Part shown: one piece after another, positions 34,924-43,837 of the stretch
How positions within the stretch are numbered: position 1 is the first letter of the stretch
Layout: each line of letters begins with the position of its first letter
Origin: Nocardia terrae
Lineage (GTDB): Bacteria > Actinomycetota > Actinomycetes > Mycobacteriales > Mycobacteriaceae
Reading direction: 5' to 3'
DNA length: 64,000 nt
Assembly (NCBI RefSeq): GCF_009760405.1
Contig: NZ_WRPP01000009.1
Coordinates: 124,001 to 188,000 of the forward strand
The notes under the pieces: generated by a model
Database searches by the model: none
Told to the model about the DNA's origin: nothing
What the model saw: only the letters and a program-made list of their open reading frames with translations
Program-made: the position numbers and the translations under genes

Positions 34924-35802
34924 TCAGTGCCCGCGCAGGGCTTCGATGCTGCGCTCGAACGCGGCCGCGCCGTGCCCGGCGGCGACCTGGCGGTCCACCA
35001 GATCCGCGATCCCCGAGAGCGGTTCGGCGGTGATCCCGGCATCGGATGCAGCTTGGCGCAAGGCGTCCAGGGCGGACTTGGTGAACACCAGGTCCTGGAA
35101 CACCTCGCCCGTGTAGTCGCCGGAGTCGATGATGCGGGCGTAGCGGGGCAGCGAGGACGCCATGGCCGAGACCCACGCCGCCGCACGCGGCGCGAACTCC
35201 GCGGCGGGCACCCCGGCGGTACCGACCAGCGCTGCGGCCTGGAAGAAGCCACCGAACATCGTGTACATGGACGTGAGCAACGCGAAATCCCAGAGCGCCG
35301 CCAGACCCGGGTCGGTGCCGAAAAATTCGGCGGAACCCAGCGATTCGAGGGCCGGGCGGTGCGCCTGGAAGACGGTCTCCGAACCGCTGTAGAGGATGCT
35401 CGAGCCGTCGGCTCCGATCATGGACGGGACCGCCATGATGCCCCCGTCGAGGAAGTCGATGCCGTGCACGGCGGCCCACTCCGCCAGCTCCCGGGATTGT
35501 TCGGGGGCGGTGCTGGTCAGGTTGAGCAGCTGTTTGCCCGACAGCTCGGCCGCGATCGGGTCCAGGGTCTGGTGCACCGAGGCGTGATCGAGCAGCACGG
35601 CGATGACCAGATCGCCGCCGCGCACGGCCTGCCCGGCGGTGGCCGCCGAGACCGCTCCGGCCGCAACCACTTCGGCGTCCCGGCCGGGCGTGCGGTTCCA
35701 CACCGTGGTCGGCACACCGGCTTTGACCAGGGTCTGCGCCAGTGCGCGGCCCATGGCGCCGAGGCCGAGCACGGTCACCGGGTGGTGCTGGGTGTTCGTC
35801 AT
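34924..35802 (-). CDS. Imine reductase-like NADP oxidoreductase
   Basis: 292 residues from the ATG at 35802. The Rossmann motif VLGLGAMGRALAQTL is at about 10-24, and the phosphate-binding WNRTP fits NADPH. LTSTAPEQSRELAEW and DGGIMAVPSMIG follow the beta-hydroxyacid dehydrogenase/imine reductase order. The C-terminal helical domain, with FALLTSMYTMFGGFFQA, is typical of imine reductases. It probably reduces a cyclic or iminium substrate; the physiological one is unknown. A 14-base perfect palindrome lies about 80 bases upstream, with no regulator next door. Confidence 0.78.
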   Translation of the reverse strand: MTNTQHHPVTVLGLGAMGRALAQTLVKAGVPTTVWNRTPGRDAEVVAAGAVSAATAGQAVRGGDLVIAVLLDHASVHQTLDPIAAELSGKQLLNLTSTAPEQSRELAEWAAVHGIDFLDGGIMAVPSMIGADGSSILYSGSETVFQAHRPALESLGSAEFFGTDPGLAALWDFALLTSMYTMFGGFFQAAALVGTAGVPAAEFAPRAAAWVSAMASSLPRYARIIDSGDYTGEVFQDLVFTKSALDALRQAASDAGITAEPLSGIADLVDRQVAAGHGAAAFERSIEALRGH

Positions 35803-35883
35803 TGCGGGACAACTCCTTGCGATCCTTGGCGAATGTTCTCGGCGCGCGCTGGGATCGAGAGTGCCGGGGGCACAAGGCTTCCA

Positions 35884-35897
35884 CAAGTACGTACTTG
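35884..35897 (-). promoter_or_regulatory. Palindromic operator upstream of the imine reductase gene
   Basis: CAAGTACGTACTTG is a perfect palindrome 80 bases before the imine reductase start. Sites of this length are typical of TetR-family dimers. No adjacent TetR gene exists here. Confidence 0.55.
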
Positions 35898-35962
35898 CTG
35901 GTCAGAGGCTTACCTGAAGGTTTGTCTCCAGGTCGGGACCGTCGCTGTCGGGCGAAAGACGT

Positions 35963-37065
35963 TCAGTGCGTGCGGGTGGCGGCGTGATGTCCGGCGACAC
36001 GGCCGAACGCGAGCGCGTCGGCGATGTGGAAGCCGCCGTCCTTGCACCAGGAGTAGGTGGAGCTGACATTGCCCGCCGCGTACAGGCCGGGGATGACCGC
36101 GCCGAAAGGGTCGAGGACTTCGGCGTTCTCGTTGCGGCGGGGGCCGCCATTGCTCCAGGCCAGGATCGGGGCGGCGGTGAAGGCGAAGTAGGGCGGCTCG
36201 CTCAGCGGTGTGAGAGTGCGTGCGGGGCGGCCGAACCGGTCGTCAGCACCGGCGGCGCAGGCGGCGTTGTAGCGGTCGATACTGTGCCGCAGGACATCCG
36301 GATCGACTCGCAGGATCGCGGCGAGTTCGGCCAGGGTATCGGCGCGCCGGATCCAGCCCTTCTCGATTTCGACGCTGTTGTCCTCGCTCGGTCGGCCCCG
36401 GCCTCGACCGCCATGCGCAGGCCGTCGCCCGTCGCGGCGGGGGTGCCCCACACGACCGGGTCGGTGAGGCGCAGATGGTCGCGCACCATCTCCGGATTCG
36501 CCTCGAACCCGCCGGTGGCCAGGATGACGCCGCGGGTGGCCCGCACTTGCAGCGGAGACCCGTCGGGCGCGTCGGCGAGGAGGCCGACGACCTTGCCGTC
36601 GGCGGTGATCAGTTCCCGCGCGGGGGTTTCCAGCCGTACGTCGATGTCGCGGGCACGCACCGCCTGCGACAGTGCCGCCCACAGCAACCCGTCACCCATG
36701 CGGCCCTCGACGCCGATCCAGCCGCACATGACATCACTGCCCTCGAGGTCGGGGAACTCCGCCGGTGCGGGCACCGCCAAACCGACCGGGATGCCGAGGC
36801 TTTCCATCCACTCGCTGTTGCGGGCGGTCTCGCGCGCCCACACCTCGACCACCGGTTCGGGCACCGGTCGCCCCGCACTGAGGCTGCGCAGATACACCGC
36901 CGCCCGCTCGGGATCACGATTGTCGAACCACACCGCCCCCGACACCCGGGTACTGCCACCGGCCCGCGACGCGGATTCCTTGTCCAACACCAGCACGCGC
37001 GCCCCGGCATCATGGGCCGCGATGGCCGCCGCGCACCCGGCCCCGCCGAACCCGACGACCACCAC
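35963..37065 (-). pseudogene. FAD-binding fumarate reductase/KstD-like flavoprotein, disrupted by internal deletion
   Basis: The N-terminal half starts near 37065 (GTG) with VVVVGFGGAGCAAAIAAHD and reads to GDGLRMAVEAGAD near 36395. Homology then continues in another frame with SEDNSVEIEKGWIRRAD and runs to 35963, including RYNAAC, FGRPARTL, GGPRRNENAEV and GLYAAGNVSS. The join is out of frame and lacks roughly 120 residues that this family has between AGAD and the SEDN stretch. The total of about 375 compares with about 490-510 in intact members. An in-frame TAG sits only six codons before the GTG, so the original start may also be damaged. Probably a dead dehydrogenase gene. Confidence 0.75.
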
Positions 37066-37343
37066 CTCGGCCTGGACATCCTAGCCCTGCCCACCGGTTC
37101 CGACCGCACCGACTTTCCCTGTCATCTCGCGAACGGTCCCAGCCCACCCCGACCCCCGACACCGCCGGTCCCGCTCACCGGACCACATGAAGTGTCACGC
37201 TGCATGGCGTGCACGATGGCAGCGCGCGCAGTTCGCCCGGGATGACGCGCCGTCGGGTATTCGTTCCGGTCAGTAGCGGGCGATTCGAGCCGCTTGCGCC
37301 GCGCGCGATCGCGGATCGGTCGGGCGCAGAGCGGGATGGCCGG

Positions 37344-38885
37344 TCAGGCGGGGTTGCCGAACCAGCGGGGGAGGGCGGTGTCGAGGCCGTGGGGGGTGGC
37401 GGAGGTCCAGGCGACGATGCCGTCGGGGCGGATCAGCATCGACAGGGGCTCGCGGGGTTGGGCGGGTTTGGTGGCGAGGAGTTCGAGGTGCTCGGACCAG
37501 GGGGATGCCTGGGCGCGCAGGGCGGGGGAGTCGGTGAGGTCGAGCAGGACGCCCTTGCCCGAGGCGAAATGCTCGGCCAGGCGGGTGCCGTCGGCCAGTT
37601 CGAAATCGGGGGTGGCCTTGCCGACCAGCGGGTCGTCGCTGCCCAGGTCGTAGCGGTGCTGGACGCCGGAGAGTTTCTGCGCGACCAGGGTTGCCGCGTC
37701 GCGGGTGTCGAGCAGGTCGGTGATGACCGTGCGCAGGGCGCGGCTGCGCGGATCGGTGCGCATGAGCGCGACCTGTGCGCGGGTCCAGTCCAGGACCCAT
37801 TCGCCGATCGGGTGGCGTTCGCGGGTATAGGTGTCCAGCAACGACTCCGGGGAGCGGCCGCGGATGACGGCGGCGAGTTTCCAGCCGAGATTGACCGCGT
37901 CGCCGATGCCCAGGTTCAGGCCCTGGCCGCCGAAGGGGGAGTGCACGTGGGCGGCGTCGCCCGCGAGCAGCACCCGGCCCTTGCGGTAGTCGGGGACCTG
38001 GCGGGTGTTGTCGGTGAAGCGGGTCGCCGTAATGACCTTGGAGATGGATACTTTCACGCCGGTGACGCGTTCGAAGCTGTCCTCGAGCTCGGCCGAGGTG
38101 ACGGGAGTGACGCGGTCGGCGGGCGGGCCGTCGAGTTCGACGGTGAGGATGCGGCCCGGCTGAGGTCCATTGACGAAGATGCCTGTGGGAGTGGTCTGCC
38201 AACCCAGCGCCACGTTCTCCGCGCCGGTCATCTCGACCAGGGCTTGGCGTCCGGTGATTTCCGGGTCCAGGCCCGGGAATTCGAATCCGGCCAACCGGCG
38301 CACGGTGCTGCGGCCGCCGTCGCAGCCGACCAGCCAGCTCGCGCGGATGCGGTGCTCGCCGCAGTCGATGCTCACGCCCACGCCGTCGTCGTGGAACCCG
38401 GTCACCTCGATGCCGCGGCGCACGGGCACGCCGAGTTCGGCGGCACGGGCGGCGAGCATGGCCTCGAGGGACTGCTGGTCGACGAAGCGGGACTCGACGG
38501 CCGGGCCCAGATCGGCGAAAGCCGGGTCCTCGCTGTCGATTCGATCGGCCCACAGCATGATTCCGGCGAAGTGCCCGCCCGCTCGCGGACGCCTCGGCGC
38601 GGCGGGAGCCGTCGTCTCGGTGTCGGTCACGGGCGTCGGCTTGGCGAAGATGCCCGACATGCGTGCCATCGCGGCCGCGTGGGCCGCCCGCAGCTGCGGT
38701 TCCAGGCCACGCCGGTCGAGCGCCTGGGCGACGGGTGCGTTGATACCGCCCGCCTTGATCGTCATATCCGGTGCGGTCAGCCGCTCGACCACGAGCACGT
38801 CCACCCCCGCCAAGCGCAGCTCGCACGCCAGCATCAGCCCGACCGGTCCGGCTCCGACCACCACAACATCTCGTGTCTCGTTCAT
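37344..38885 (-). CDS. Class A flavin monooxygenase (PHBH-like)
   Basis: 513 residues from the ATG at 38885. The FAD motif GAGPVGLMLACEL is near the N-terminus. The DG motif appears as WLVGCDGGRSTVRR, and the GD motif as GRVLLAGDAAHVHSPFG, with QGLNLGIGDAVNLGWKL after it. The C-terminal thioredoxin-like domain (about 400-513) matches the aromatic polyketide/phenol hydroxylase branch, which also includes rifampicin monooxygenases. Substrates are aromatic compounds; identity is unknown. Its promoter region contains an eleven-copy heptanucleotide repeat. Confidence 0.85.
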   Translation of the reverse strand: MNETRDVVVVGAGPVGLMLACELRLAGVDVLVVERLTAPDMTIKAGGINAPVAQALDRRGLEPQLRAAHAAAMARMSGIFAKPTPVTDTETTAPAAPRRPRAGGHFAGIMLWADRIDSEDPAFADLGPAVESRFVDQQSLEAMLAARAAELGVPVRRGIEVTGFHDDGVGVSIDCGEHRIRASWLVGCDGGRSTVRRLAGFEFPGLDPEITGRQALVEMTGAENVALGWQTTPTGIFVNGPQPGRILTVELDGPPADRVTPVTSAELEDSFERVTGVKVSISKVITATRFTDNTRQVPDYRKGRVLLAGDAAHVHSPFGGQGLNLGIGDAVNLGWKLAAVIRGRSPESLLDTYTRERHPIGEWVLDWTRAQVALMRTDPRSRALRTVITDLLDTRDAATLVAQKLSGVQHRYDLGSDDPLVGKATPDFELADGTRLAEHFASGKGVLLDLTDSPALRAQASPWSEHLELLATKPAQPREPLSMLIRPDGIVAWTSATPHGLDTALPRWFGNPA

Positions 38886-39486
38886 GGGATCCACCTTGGC
38901 CATGGCCGATTACCGCGCCCTTGCGTCGACTTGCGCGCCGCTTGCGCGGGCAGTGGCGGCCGCGCGACTCCTGTCTCGATGCTCGATGCTCGATGCTCGA
39001 TGCTCGATGCTCGATGCTCGATGCTCGATGCTCGATGCTCGATGCTCGATGCCGGTGCCGGTGCCGGGGGCCGGGGGCCGGGTGCCGTCGGCTCCGTACT
39101 CCAGGGCCGGATATCGGCTGGAGGGCTGTCAGGGGTCGGCGGCTCCGTGTCAGGGGGCGGGCGCTGGCTCTGTTGCGGTCGCGGTTGCTGGGGCGGCTGC
39201 GCTGGTTGCCGCTGGGGCCGAATCTGATTGCGCCGGTGGCCGCAGTCCGAGCAGTGGAGCACGGCAGGTTCGGGGCGCTCGGGAGACCGCCGTGCGGGTC
39301 GGCGCGGGGCGCGGGGCGACGATGCGCAGGGACTCTGCACTTTTTGTACTTTTTGCCCGCTGGTCACCTCTATGATGGGCGGTCGACATCGGGAGGCCGG
39401 GTTCGGGCCGCTCGGGGAAACGGGGAACGCATGTCCGCCACAGTCGATTTCGCGGTTTGCCACGGATGCAGCGGGCGGGCGGGCGC
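38886..39486. other. Non-coding divergent region with tandem repeats
   Basis: 600 bases between the monooxygenase (minus) and paralogue B (plus). After the heptamer array comes a GC-rich simple stretch of GCCGGT and GGGGGCC units (39052-39083). Towards paralogue B, a T-rich segment (TTTTTGTACTTTTTG near 39341) precedes TATGAT (39371-39376), a possible -10 box. I see no believable gene. Confidence 0.5.
38975..39051. repeat. Tandem repeat, 11 perfect copies of CTCGATG
   Basis: 77 bases are exactly eleven head-to-tail copies of a seven-base unit with no mismatches. The array lies 90-166 bases upstream of the monooxygenase start, outside any gene. A perfect array implies recent slippage. Confidence 0.95.
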
Positions 39487-40704
39487 ATGACCGATCTGGT
39501 GACACGAGCCCAGCTGATCCTGCTGGCCCGGACCCTGCACGTGCCGGTGGAGCGGCTCGCCCACCTCGACAAACTCGGCCCGCACCGCCTGCACGAGCTG
39601 CAGCAGAAAATGTCCGGGCACCTGTTCGACCAGCACACACCGGTTTTCGAGCGGATCGCCAAACTGGTGCCGATCATCCCGCTCGCCATTTCGCTACCGA
39701 TCGTGCAGAAACTGGTGCCGCCCACCATGACCGGGCGCGCGGCCGGCGCGATCGGCGTGCGCTATCCCGCCAAGGCGGTCGAGGCGCTGCTGCGCATGGA
39801 TGTCGCCTATGCGGCGGATTGCGCGCCGTATCTGGATCCGCGCACCGTCGGCCAGCTCGCCGACGATGCCCCGCCCGCACCGGTGGTGGCGATCCTCAAC
39901 GAACTGCTGGCCCGGCGCGACTACATCACCGCCGGGCCGTTCCTGGCGTACGCGACTCCGGAGCTGATCCGGGCGGTCGAGGAGGGTGTGCCCGACGACG
40001 AGGGTCTGATCCGCTCGGCCGCCTACGCCTACTCCGGTGAATCGATCAGTGCGGTGGTGCGTCAGCTGCTCTCGGGTAGCGGGCAGCGGCTGCCGCGGCT
40101 GTTGGGCGCGGTCATCAACGGCTCCAAGGAATTACGTCTGGCCGCACTGTCGGTGTTCGCGCGCTGCACCCCCGATGTGATCGCCGCGGTCGGTGACGTC
40201 CTCTTCGAGGTGGCCCCGCCCTCGGCCATCGCCGATCTGCTCACCACCTATATCGCCGCCGAGGCCACCCCCGACATGCTGCGCTTCCTGGGCCATCTCA
40301 GCCCGAACGCGCTGACGCGGCTGGCGCTCAACCCCGTACTGTCCGAGATCGCCGACACCCTGGTGTGCGAGCTCGACGGCAGCAGCGAGGTCGCGATCTG
40401 GCGCGGTGTACTCGAACCTTTGGCCCGCACCCCCGCCGAGGTCCGCCGCCGCGCCGGACTGCGTATGGCCCAACTCGACACCCCCACCCTGCTGACCCTG
40501 CCCGCCCTGGCCCAGGCCGCGCGCCTGTGGCCGCCACTGCTGTGGGTGCTGGCCGCCACCGACGTCGACGTCCAGGCCCACCTCGGTGAACTGTGGGCCA
40601 CCGCCACCCGCCTGGACCTGTCGGTCCTGGAACGTCGTATCGCCGACCAACACCTCGACCCCCTGCTGGCCACCCTGACCACCACCATCCGCTTCCTGCG
40701 CTGA
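39487..40704 (+). CDS. Conserved protein of unknown function, paralogue B
   Basis: 405 residues, close in sequence and length to the protein at 33628. By eye about two thirds of residues agree over the first 240, and less at the C-terminus. Shared blocks include ISLP, GRAAGAIGV, DYITAGPFLAYATP and LRLAALSVFARC. The start aligns with that of paralogue A. No catalytic motif is seen. The gene stands alone behind a 600-base non-coding region, with no counterpart of the 73-residue partner of paralogue A. Confidence 0.7.
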   Translation: MTDLVTRAQLILLARTLHVPVERLAHLDKLGPHRLHELQQKMSGHLFDQHTPVFERIAKLVPIIPLAISLPIVQKLVPPTMTGRAAGAIGVRYPAKAVEALLRMDVAYAADCAPYLDPRTVGQLADDAPPAPVVAILNELLARRDYITAGPFLAYATPELIRAVEEGVPDDEGLIRSAAYAYSGESISAVVRQLLSGSGQRLPRLLGAVINGSKELRLAALSVFARCTPDVIAAVGDVLFEVAPPSAIADLLTTYIAAEATPDMLRFLGHLSPNALTRLALNPVLSEIADTLVCELDGSSEVAIWRGVLEPLARTPAEVRRRAGLRMAQLDTPTLLTLPALAQAARLWPPLLWVLAATDVDVQAHLGELWATATRLDLSVLERRIADQHLDPLLATLTTTIRFLR

Positions 40705-41077
40705 CCCGCGCACCCATCGAGCACGCGAACGTCGATGCCACGCAAGGCTTTCGAGCCGCTCAACCGCAACGACGGCGGTATTCGACGGGCGACGGCATTC
40801 GGGCGCGCCGTCGGTCACCGCGGCGGGGGATTCGCGGACCGGAGCCGGCCCGCTCCCGGTGTCGTGCCGGGCATCGTGTCCGAGCGCGGTCCTGCTCGCG
40901 GGCTCGGCTCGGCCCACGGACCGGTCGTGGATCGGGAAGAGCCGGCTGCCGCCGCTGGCGGGAGCCCTTGTGTGACGGATGATTCCAATGATTCGACGCG
41001 GGTCGACCTGCGGCGGCCGCGGGTGGTCGGGGCGGCGGCCGGGCGCGGCGTGTCGGGGAGGTGGTAGGAAAGGTGTC
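40705..41077. other. Intergenic region without a supported gene
   Basis: 373 bases before the M20 peptidase gene. An open frame at 40735-41067 has no ribosome site, unusual composition (Arg/Gly/Ala/Pro rich) and no recognisable motif. I see no clear promoter or repeat. Confidence 0.5.
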
Positions 41078-42427
41078 GTGTCCGAAACTGCCGAAACCCG
41101 CGCTACTCGTGCCGTGTCGGAAGTGGTGGACCTGGTCAGTGCGCTGATCCGGTTCGACACCTCCAATACCGGCGAACTGGAAACCACCAAGGGCGAGCGC
41201 GAGTGCGCGCTGTGGGTGGCCGAGCAGCTCGAGCAAGCGGGGTACGAGACCGAGTACGTCGAGTCGGGGGCGCCCGGACGCGGGAACGTGTTCGCGCGGT
41301 TGAGGGGCGCGGACCCCTCGCGGGGTGCGTTGATGATGCACGGGCACCTGGACGTGGTGCCCGCCGAGGCCGCCGACTGGAGCGTGCACCCGTTCTCCGG
41401 CGCGGTGCGCGACGGCTACGTGTGGGGGCGCGGCGCGATCGACATGAAGGACATGGTCGGCATGATGCTGGCCGTGGCCCGGCAGTTCAAGATCGAGGGA
41501 ACGGTGCCGCCGCGCGACATCGTGTGGGCGTTCGTGGCCGATGAGGAGAACGGCGGCCGCTGGGGCTGCCAATGGCTGGTGCAGAACCGGCCCGATCTGT
41601 TCGAGGGCGTCACCGAGGCGGTCGGGGAGGTCGGCGGGTTCTCGCTGACCGTGCCCAAACCCGACGGCTCCGAGCGGCGGCTGTATCTGGTCGAGACCGC
41701 CGAGAAGGGGCTGGGCTGGATGCGCTTGCGCGCCAAGGCCCGCGCCGGGCACGGCTCGTTCCTGCACGAGGACAACGCGGTCACCATCCTGTCGCAGGCG
41801 GTGGCCCGGCTGGGCACCCACACCTTCCCACTGGTGGTCTCCGATTCCGTCGCCGAGTTCCTGGCCGCGGTCGCCGAGGAGTCCGGGCTCCAATTCGATC
41901 CCGCCTCACCGGATATCGAGGGCCAGCTGGCCAAACTGGGCACCATCTCGCGCATCATCGGCGCGACCCTGCGCGACACCGCCAACCCGACCATGCTGCG
42001 CGCGGGCTACAAGGCCAACGTGATTCCGCAGACCGCCGAGGCCGTGGTCGACTGCCGGGTGGTGCCGGGGCGCCAAGCCGAATTCGAGCGCGAGGTCGAC
42101 GCGTTGATCGGCCCGGATGTCGAGCGCGAGTGGATCACCAAGCTCGACTCCTACGAGACCACCTTCGACGGGCATCTGGTCGACGCCATGAACGACGCCA
42201 TCCTCGCCCACGACCCGGCCGGGCGCACCGTGCCCTACATGCTCTCGGGCGGCACCGACGCGAAAGCCTTCGCCACCTTGGGGATTCGCTGCTTCGGTTT
42301 CGCGCCACTGCGACTGCCGCCCGAGCTGGACTTCACCGCCCTGTTCCACGGGGTCGACGAGCGGGTTCCGGTGGAATCGCTCGAATTCGGCGCCCGCGTG
42401 CTGGAACACTTCCTTCTGCACAGCTGA
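41078..42427 (+). CDS. M20/M25/M40 family metallopeptidase
   Basis: 449 residues from the GTG at 41078 with GGAAAGG upstream. Metal-site motifs: MHGHLDVVP, GRGAIDMKDMVG and FVADEENGG, the last with the catalytic Glu pair. The dimerisation domain lies at about 200-330 and the last His ligand region near ALFHGVDE. These enzymes hydrolyse peptides or acylated amino acids in the cytoplasm. As I recall, the M. tuberculosis equivalent is Rv2141c, next to the PEBP gene Rv2140c, the order seen here. Confidence 0.85.
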   Translation: MSETAETRATRAVSEVVDLVSALIRFDTSNTGELETTKGERECALWVAEQLEQAGYETEYVESGAPGRGNVFARLRGADPSRGALMMHGHLDVVPAEAADWSVHPFSGAVRDGYVWGRGAIDMKDMVGMMLAVARQFKIEGTVPPRDIVWAFVADEENGGRWGCQWLVQNRPDLFEGVTEAVGEVGGFSLTVPKPDGSERRLYLVETAEKGLGWMRLRAKARAGHGSFLHEDNAVTILSQAVARLGTHTFPLVVSDSVAEFLAAVAEESGLQFDPASPDIEGQLAKLGTISRIIGATLRDTANPTMLRAGYKANVIPQTAEAVVDCRVVPGRQAEFEREVDALIGPDVEREWITKLDSYETTFDGHLVDAMNDAILAHDPAGRTVPYMLSGGTDAKAFATLGIRCFGFAPLRLPPELDFTALFHGVDERVPVESLEFGARVLEHFLLHS

Positions 42428-42446
42428 CGACTCGAAAGGACTTCCC

Positions 42447-42983
42447 GTGCCGGATTACTCCTACAACCCGTACGCCGCGCTACCGCAGCTGCCCGACTTC
42501 ACGCTGACCTCTACCGATATCAGCGACGGCAAGCCGCTGTCGCTGGATCAGGTCAGCGCGCTGGGCGGCGCGGGCGGACGCGACATCTCCCCGCAGCTGA
42601 GCTGGTCCGGATTCCCCGCCGAGACCAAGAGTTTCGCGGTCACCATGTACGACCCCGACGCCCCGACCGCCTCGGGCTTCTGGCACTGGGTGCTGGCGAA
42701 CGTGCCCGTCACCACCACCAGCCTCGAGACCGGTCAGGGCAGCGCGGGCGGCACCCTGCCCGCCGGCGCGCTGCACCTGCGCAATGACGCGGGCCTGCGC
42801 GAGTACACCGGCGCGTTCCCGCCCGCCGGGCACGGCGCGCACCGGTACTTCGTGGTGGTGCACGCGGTCGGCGTGGAACGCCTCGAGGTCGACGAGAACG
42901 CCTCACCGGCCTACCTGGGGTTCAACCTGTTCATGAACGCCATCGGGCGTGCCACCATCATCGGCACCTACGAGCAGAAGTAG
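42447..42983 (+). CDS. YbhB/YbcL-type phosphatidylethanolamine-binding protein
   Basis: 178 residues, with the PEBP core SWSGFP, MYDPDAPTASGFWHWV (ligand-pocket DPDAP) and HGAHRYFVVVHAVG. GAAAGGA precedes the GTG-initiated MPDYSYNPYAAL. Bacterial members are related to Raf kinase inhibitor proteins; the ligand here is unknown. It lies 20 bases after the M20 gene in an operon and is followed by a strong terminator. The M. tuberculosis counterpart would be Rv2140c, convergent with pyrD. Confidence 0.88.
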   Translation: MPDYSYNPYAALPQLPDFTLTSTDISDGKPLSLDQVSALGGAGGRDISPQLSWSGFPAETKSFAVTMYDPDAPTASGFWHWVLANVPVTTTSLETGQGSAGGTLPAGALHLRNDAGLREYTGAFPPAGHGAHRYFVVVHAVGVERLEVDENASPAYLGFNLFMNAIGRATIIGTYEQK

Positions 42984-42998
42984 GCCGACCCGAGACCA

Positions 42999-43031
42999 CT
43001 GTGGCCCCGGGCGAATCACCCGGGGCCACAG
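42999..43031 (+). terminator. Intrinsic terminator hairpin after the PEBP gene
   Basis: CTGTGGCCCCGGG pairs with CCCGGGGCCACAG (13 perfect pairs, seven-base loop), followed by TCGTTT. Confidence 0.85.
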
Positions 43032-43044
43032 TCGTTTCCGAACC

Positions 43045-43107
43045 AAGATCAGGGAGCTCTGAGCGAGGGATTCGGACGAATTTCCGCGCTGACAGCTCCC
43101 TGATCTT
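43045..43107. repeat. Dispersed inverted-repeat element, copy 2
   Basis: AAGATCAGGGAGCT (43045-43058) pairs with AGCTCCCTGATCTT (43094-43107), 14 perfect pairs around 35 bases. The TCAGGGAGCTCT start and the interior ATTCGGAC resemble copy 1 at 21553. It lies between convergent genes and ends three bases before the TetR stop. Confidence 0.55.
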
Positions 43108-43109
43108 CG

Positions 43110-43706
43110 TTACTGCTCGGGCGGAACTGCGGCGGTTCCGTCGTCGATCCGGGTGGGGGAGCCCGTAGTGAGGGCGGCCAGGGCGCTCAGGCCGGTGGTG
43201 AGGTCGGTTGGCGAGGGGGCGTGGTCGGGGTCGATGAGGTATTGGACCAGCAGGCCGCCGATGAGGGTTTGCAGGAGCGCGCCGATCGCGGGGTTGTCCG
43301 CGCCGAGGTCGTGGGACAGCCCGGCGCGCGCTTGTTCTTGCGCGGCACCGGTTTCGGCGCGCAGGGCTGGGGAGTGCAGGGCCTGAGCCATCGATTCGAC
43401 ATTGGCGACCCACAGCGGGCGATCCGCAGTGAAGGAGTCGATGAGCTTGTGCCAGAAGGAGTTCAGGCGCTCGCCGGGATCGGTCGCGTCGTCGTCGGGC
43501 AGCGAGTCGAGGATGCGGGTGACCGCGGCGGCGGTGGACTCGAGCATGGCCTGGTTGAGCAGGTTGTCGCGGGTGCCGAAGTGGTAGTTGATGGCGGCCA
43601 GGTTGGCGCCGGAGGCGGCCACGATGTCGCGCACGGTGGTGCGGGCGTAGCCGCGCTCGGCCAGGCACTGTTTGGCGGCGATGAGCAGGTCTTCTCGGGT
43701 TCCCAC
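43110..43706 (-). CDS. TetR-family repressor
   Basis: 198 residues from the GTG at 43706, where the conserved GTREDLLIAAKQCLAERG begins. The helix-turn-helix is VRDIVAASGANLAAINYHFG (about 30-49). The C-terminal part (QALHSPALRAETGAAQ, ALLQTLIGGLLVQYLI) is a TetR ligand/dimer domain. It is divergent from the acyltransferase gene across a 52-base near-palindrome, so it very probably represses that gene and itself. Confidence 0.85.
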   Translation of the reverse strand: MGTREDLLIAAKQCLAERGYARTTVRDIVAASGANLAAINYHFGTRDNLLNQAMLESTAAAVTRILDSLPDDDATDPGERLNSFWHKLIDSFTADRPLWVANVESMAQALHSPALRAETGAAQEQARAGLSHDLGADNPAIGALLQTLIGGLLVQYLIDPDHAPSPTDLTTGLSALAALTTGSPTRIDDGTAAVPPEQ

Positions 43707-43735
43707 GGCGGTCAGCCTAGCAGCGGGGCATACGC

Positions 43736-43787
43736 ACGTTTGTGACATGTGTTTCAAACAATTGTTTTGAACACATGTATGAAACGT
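43736..43787. promoter_or_regulatory. Large near-palindromic operator, TetR/acyltransferase promoters
   Basis: ACATGTGTT (43745-43753) and AACACATGT (43770-43778) flank an AT-rich core with AACAATTGTT at its centre; 30 of 34 positions are symmetric. Outer ACGTTT and AAACGT arms extend it to 52 bases. The size suggests two TetR dimers side by side. Confidence 0.75.
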
Positions 43788-43837
43788 GTGTATGGTCGAG
43801 TTCGGCACGATCCATCACACGGAAGTACGAGCCCGAC

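Noticed and set aside
38975..39051. CRISPR array
   Set aside because: The repeats are contiguous seven-base units with no spacers, and no cas genes are present.
37209..39227. 672-codon plus-strand frame with a repeated MLDARCS peptide
   Set aside because: It is antisense to the flavin monooxygenase. The peptide repeat is just the translation of the seven-base array.
40735..41067. 110-codon open frame before the M20 gene
   Set aside because: No ribosome site, no recognisable motif, and composition typical of random high-GC frames.
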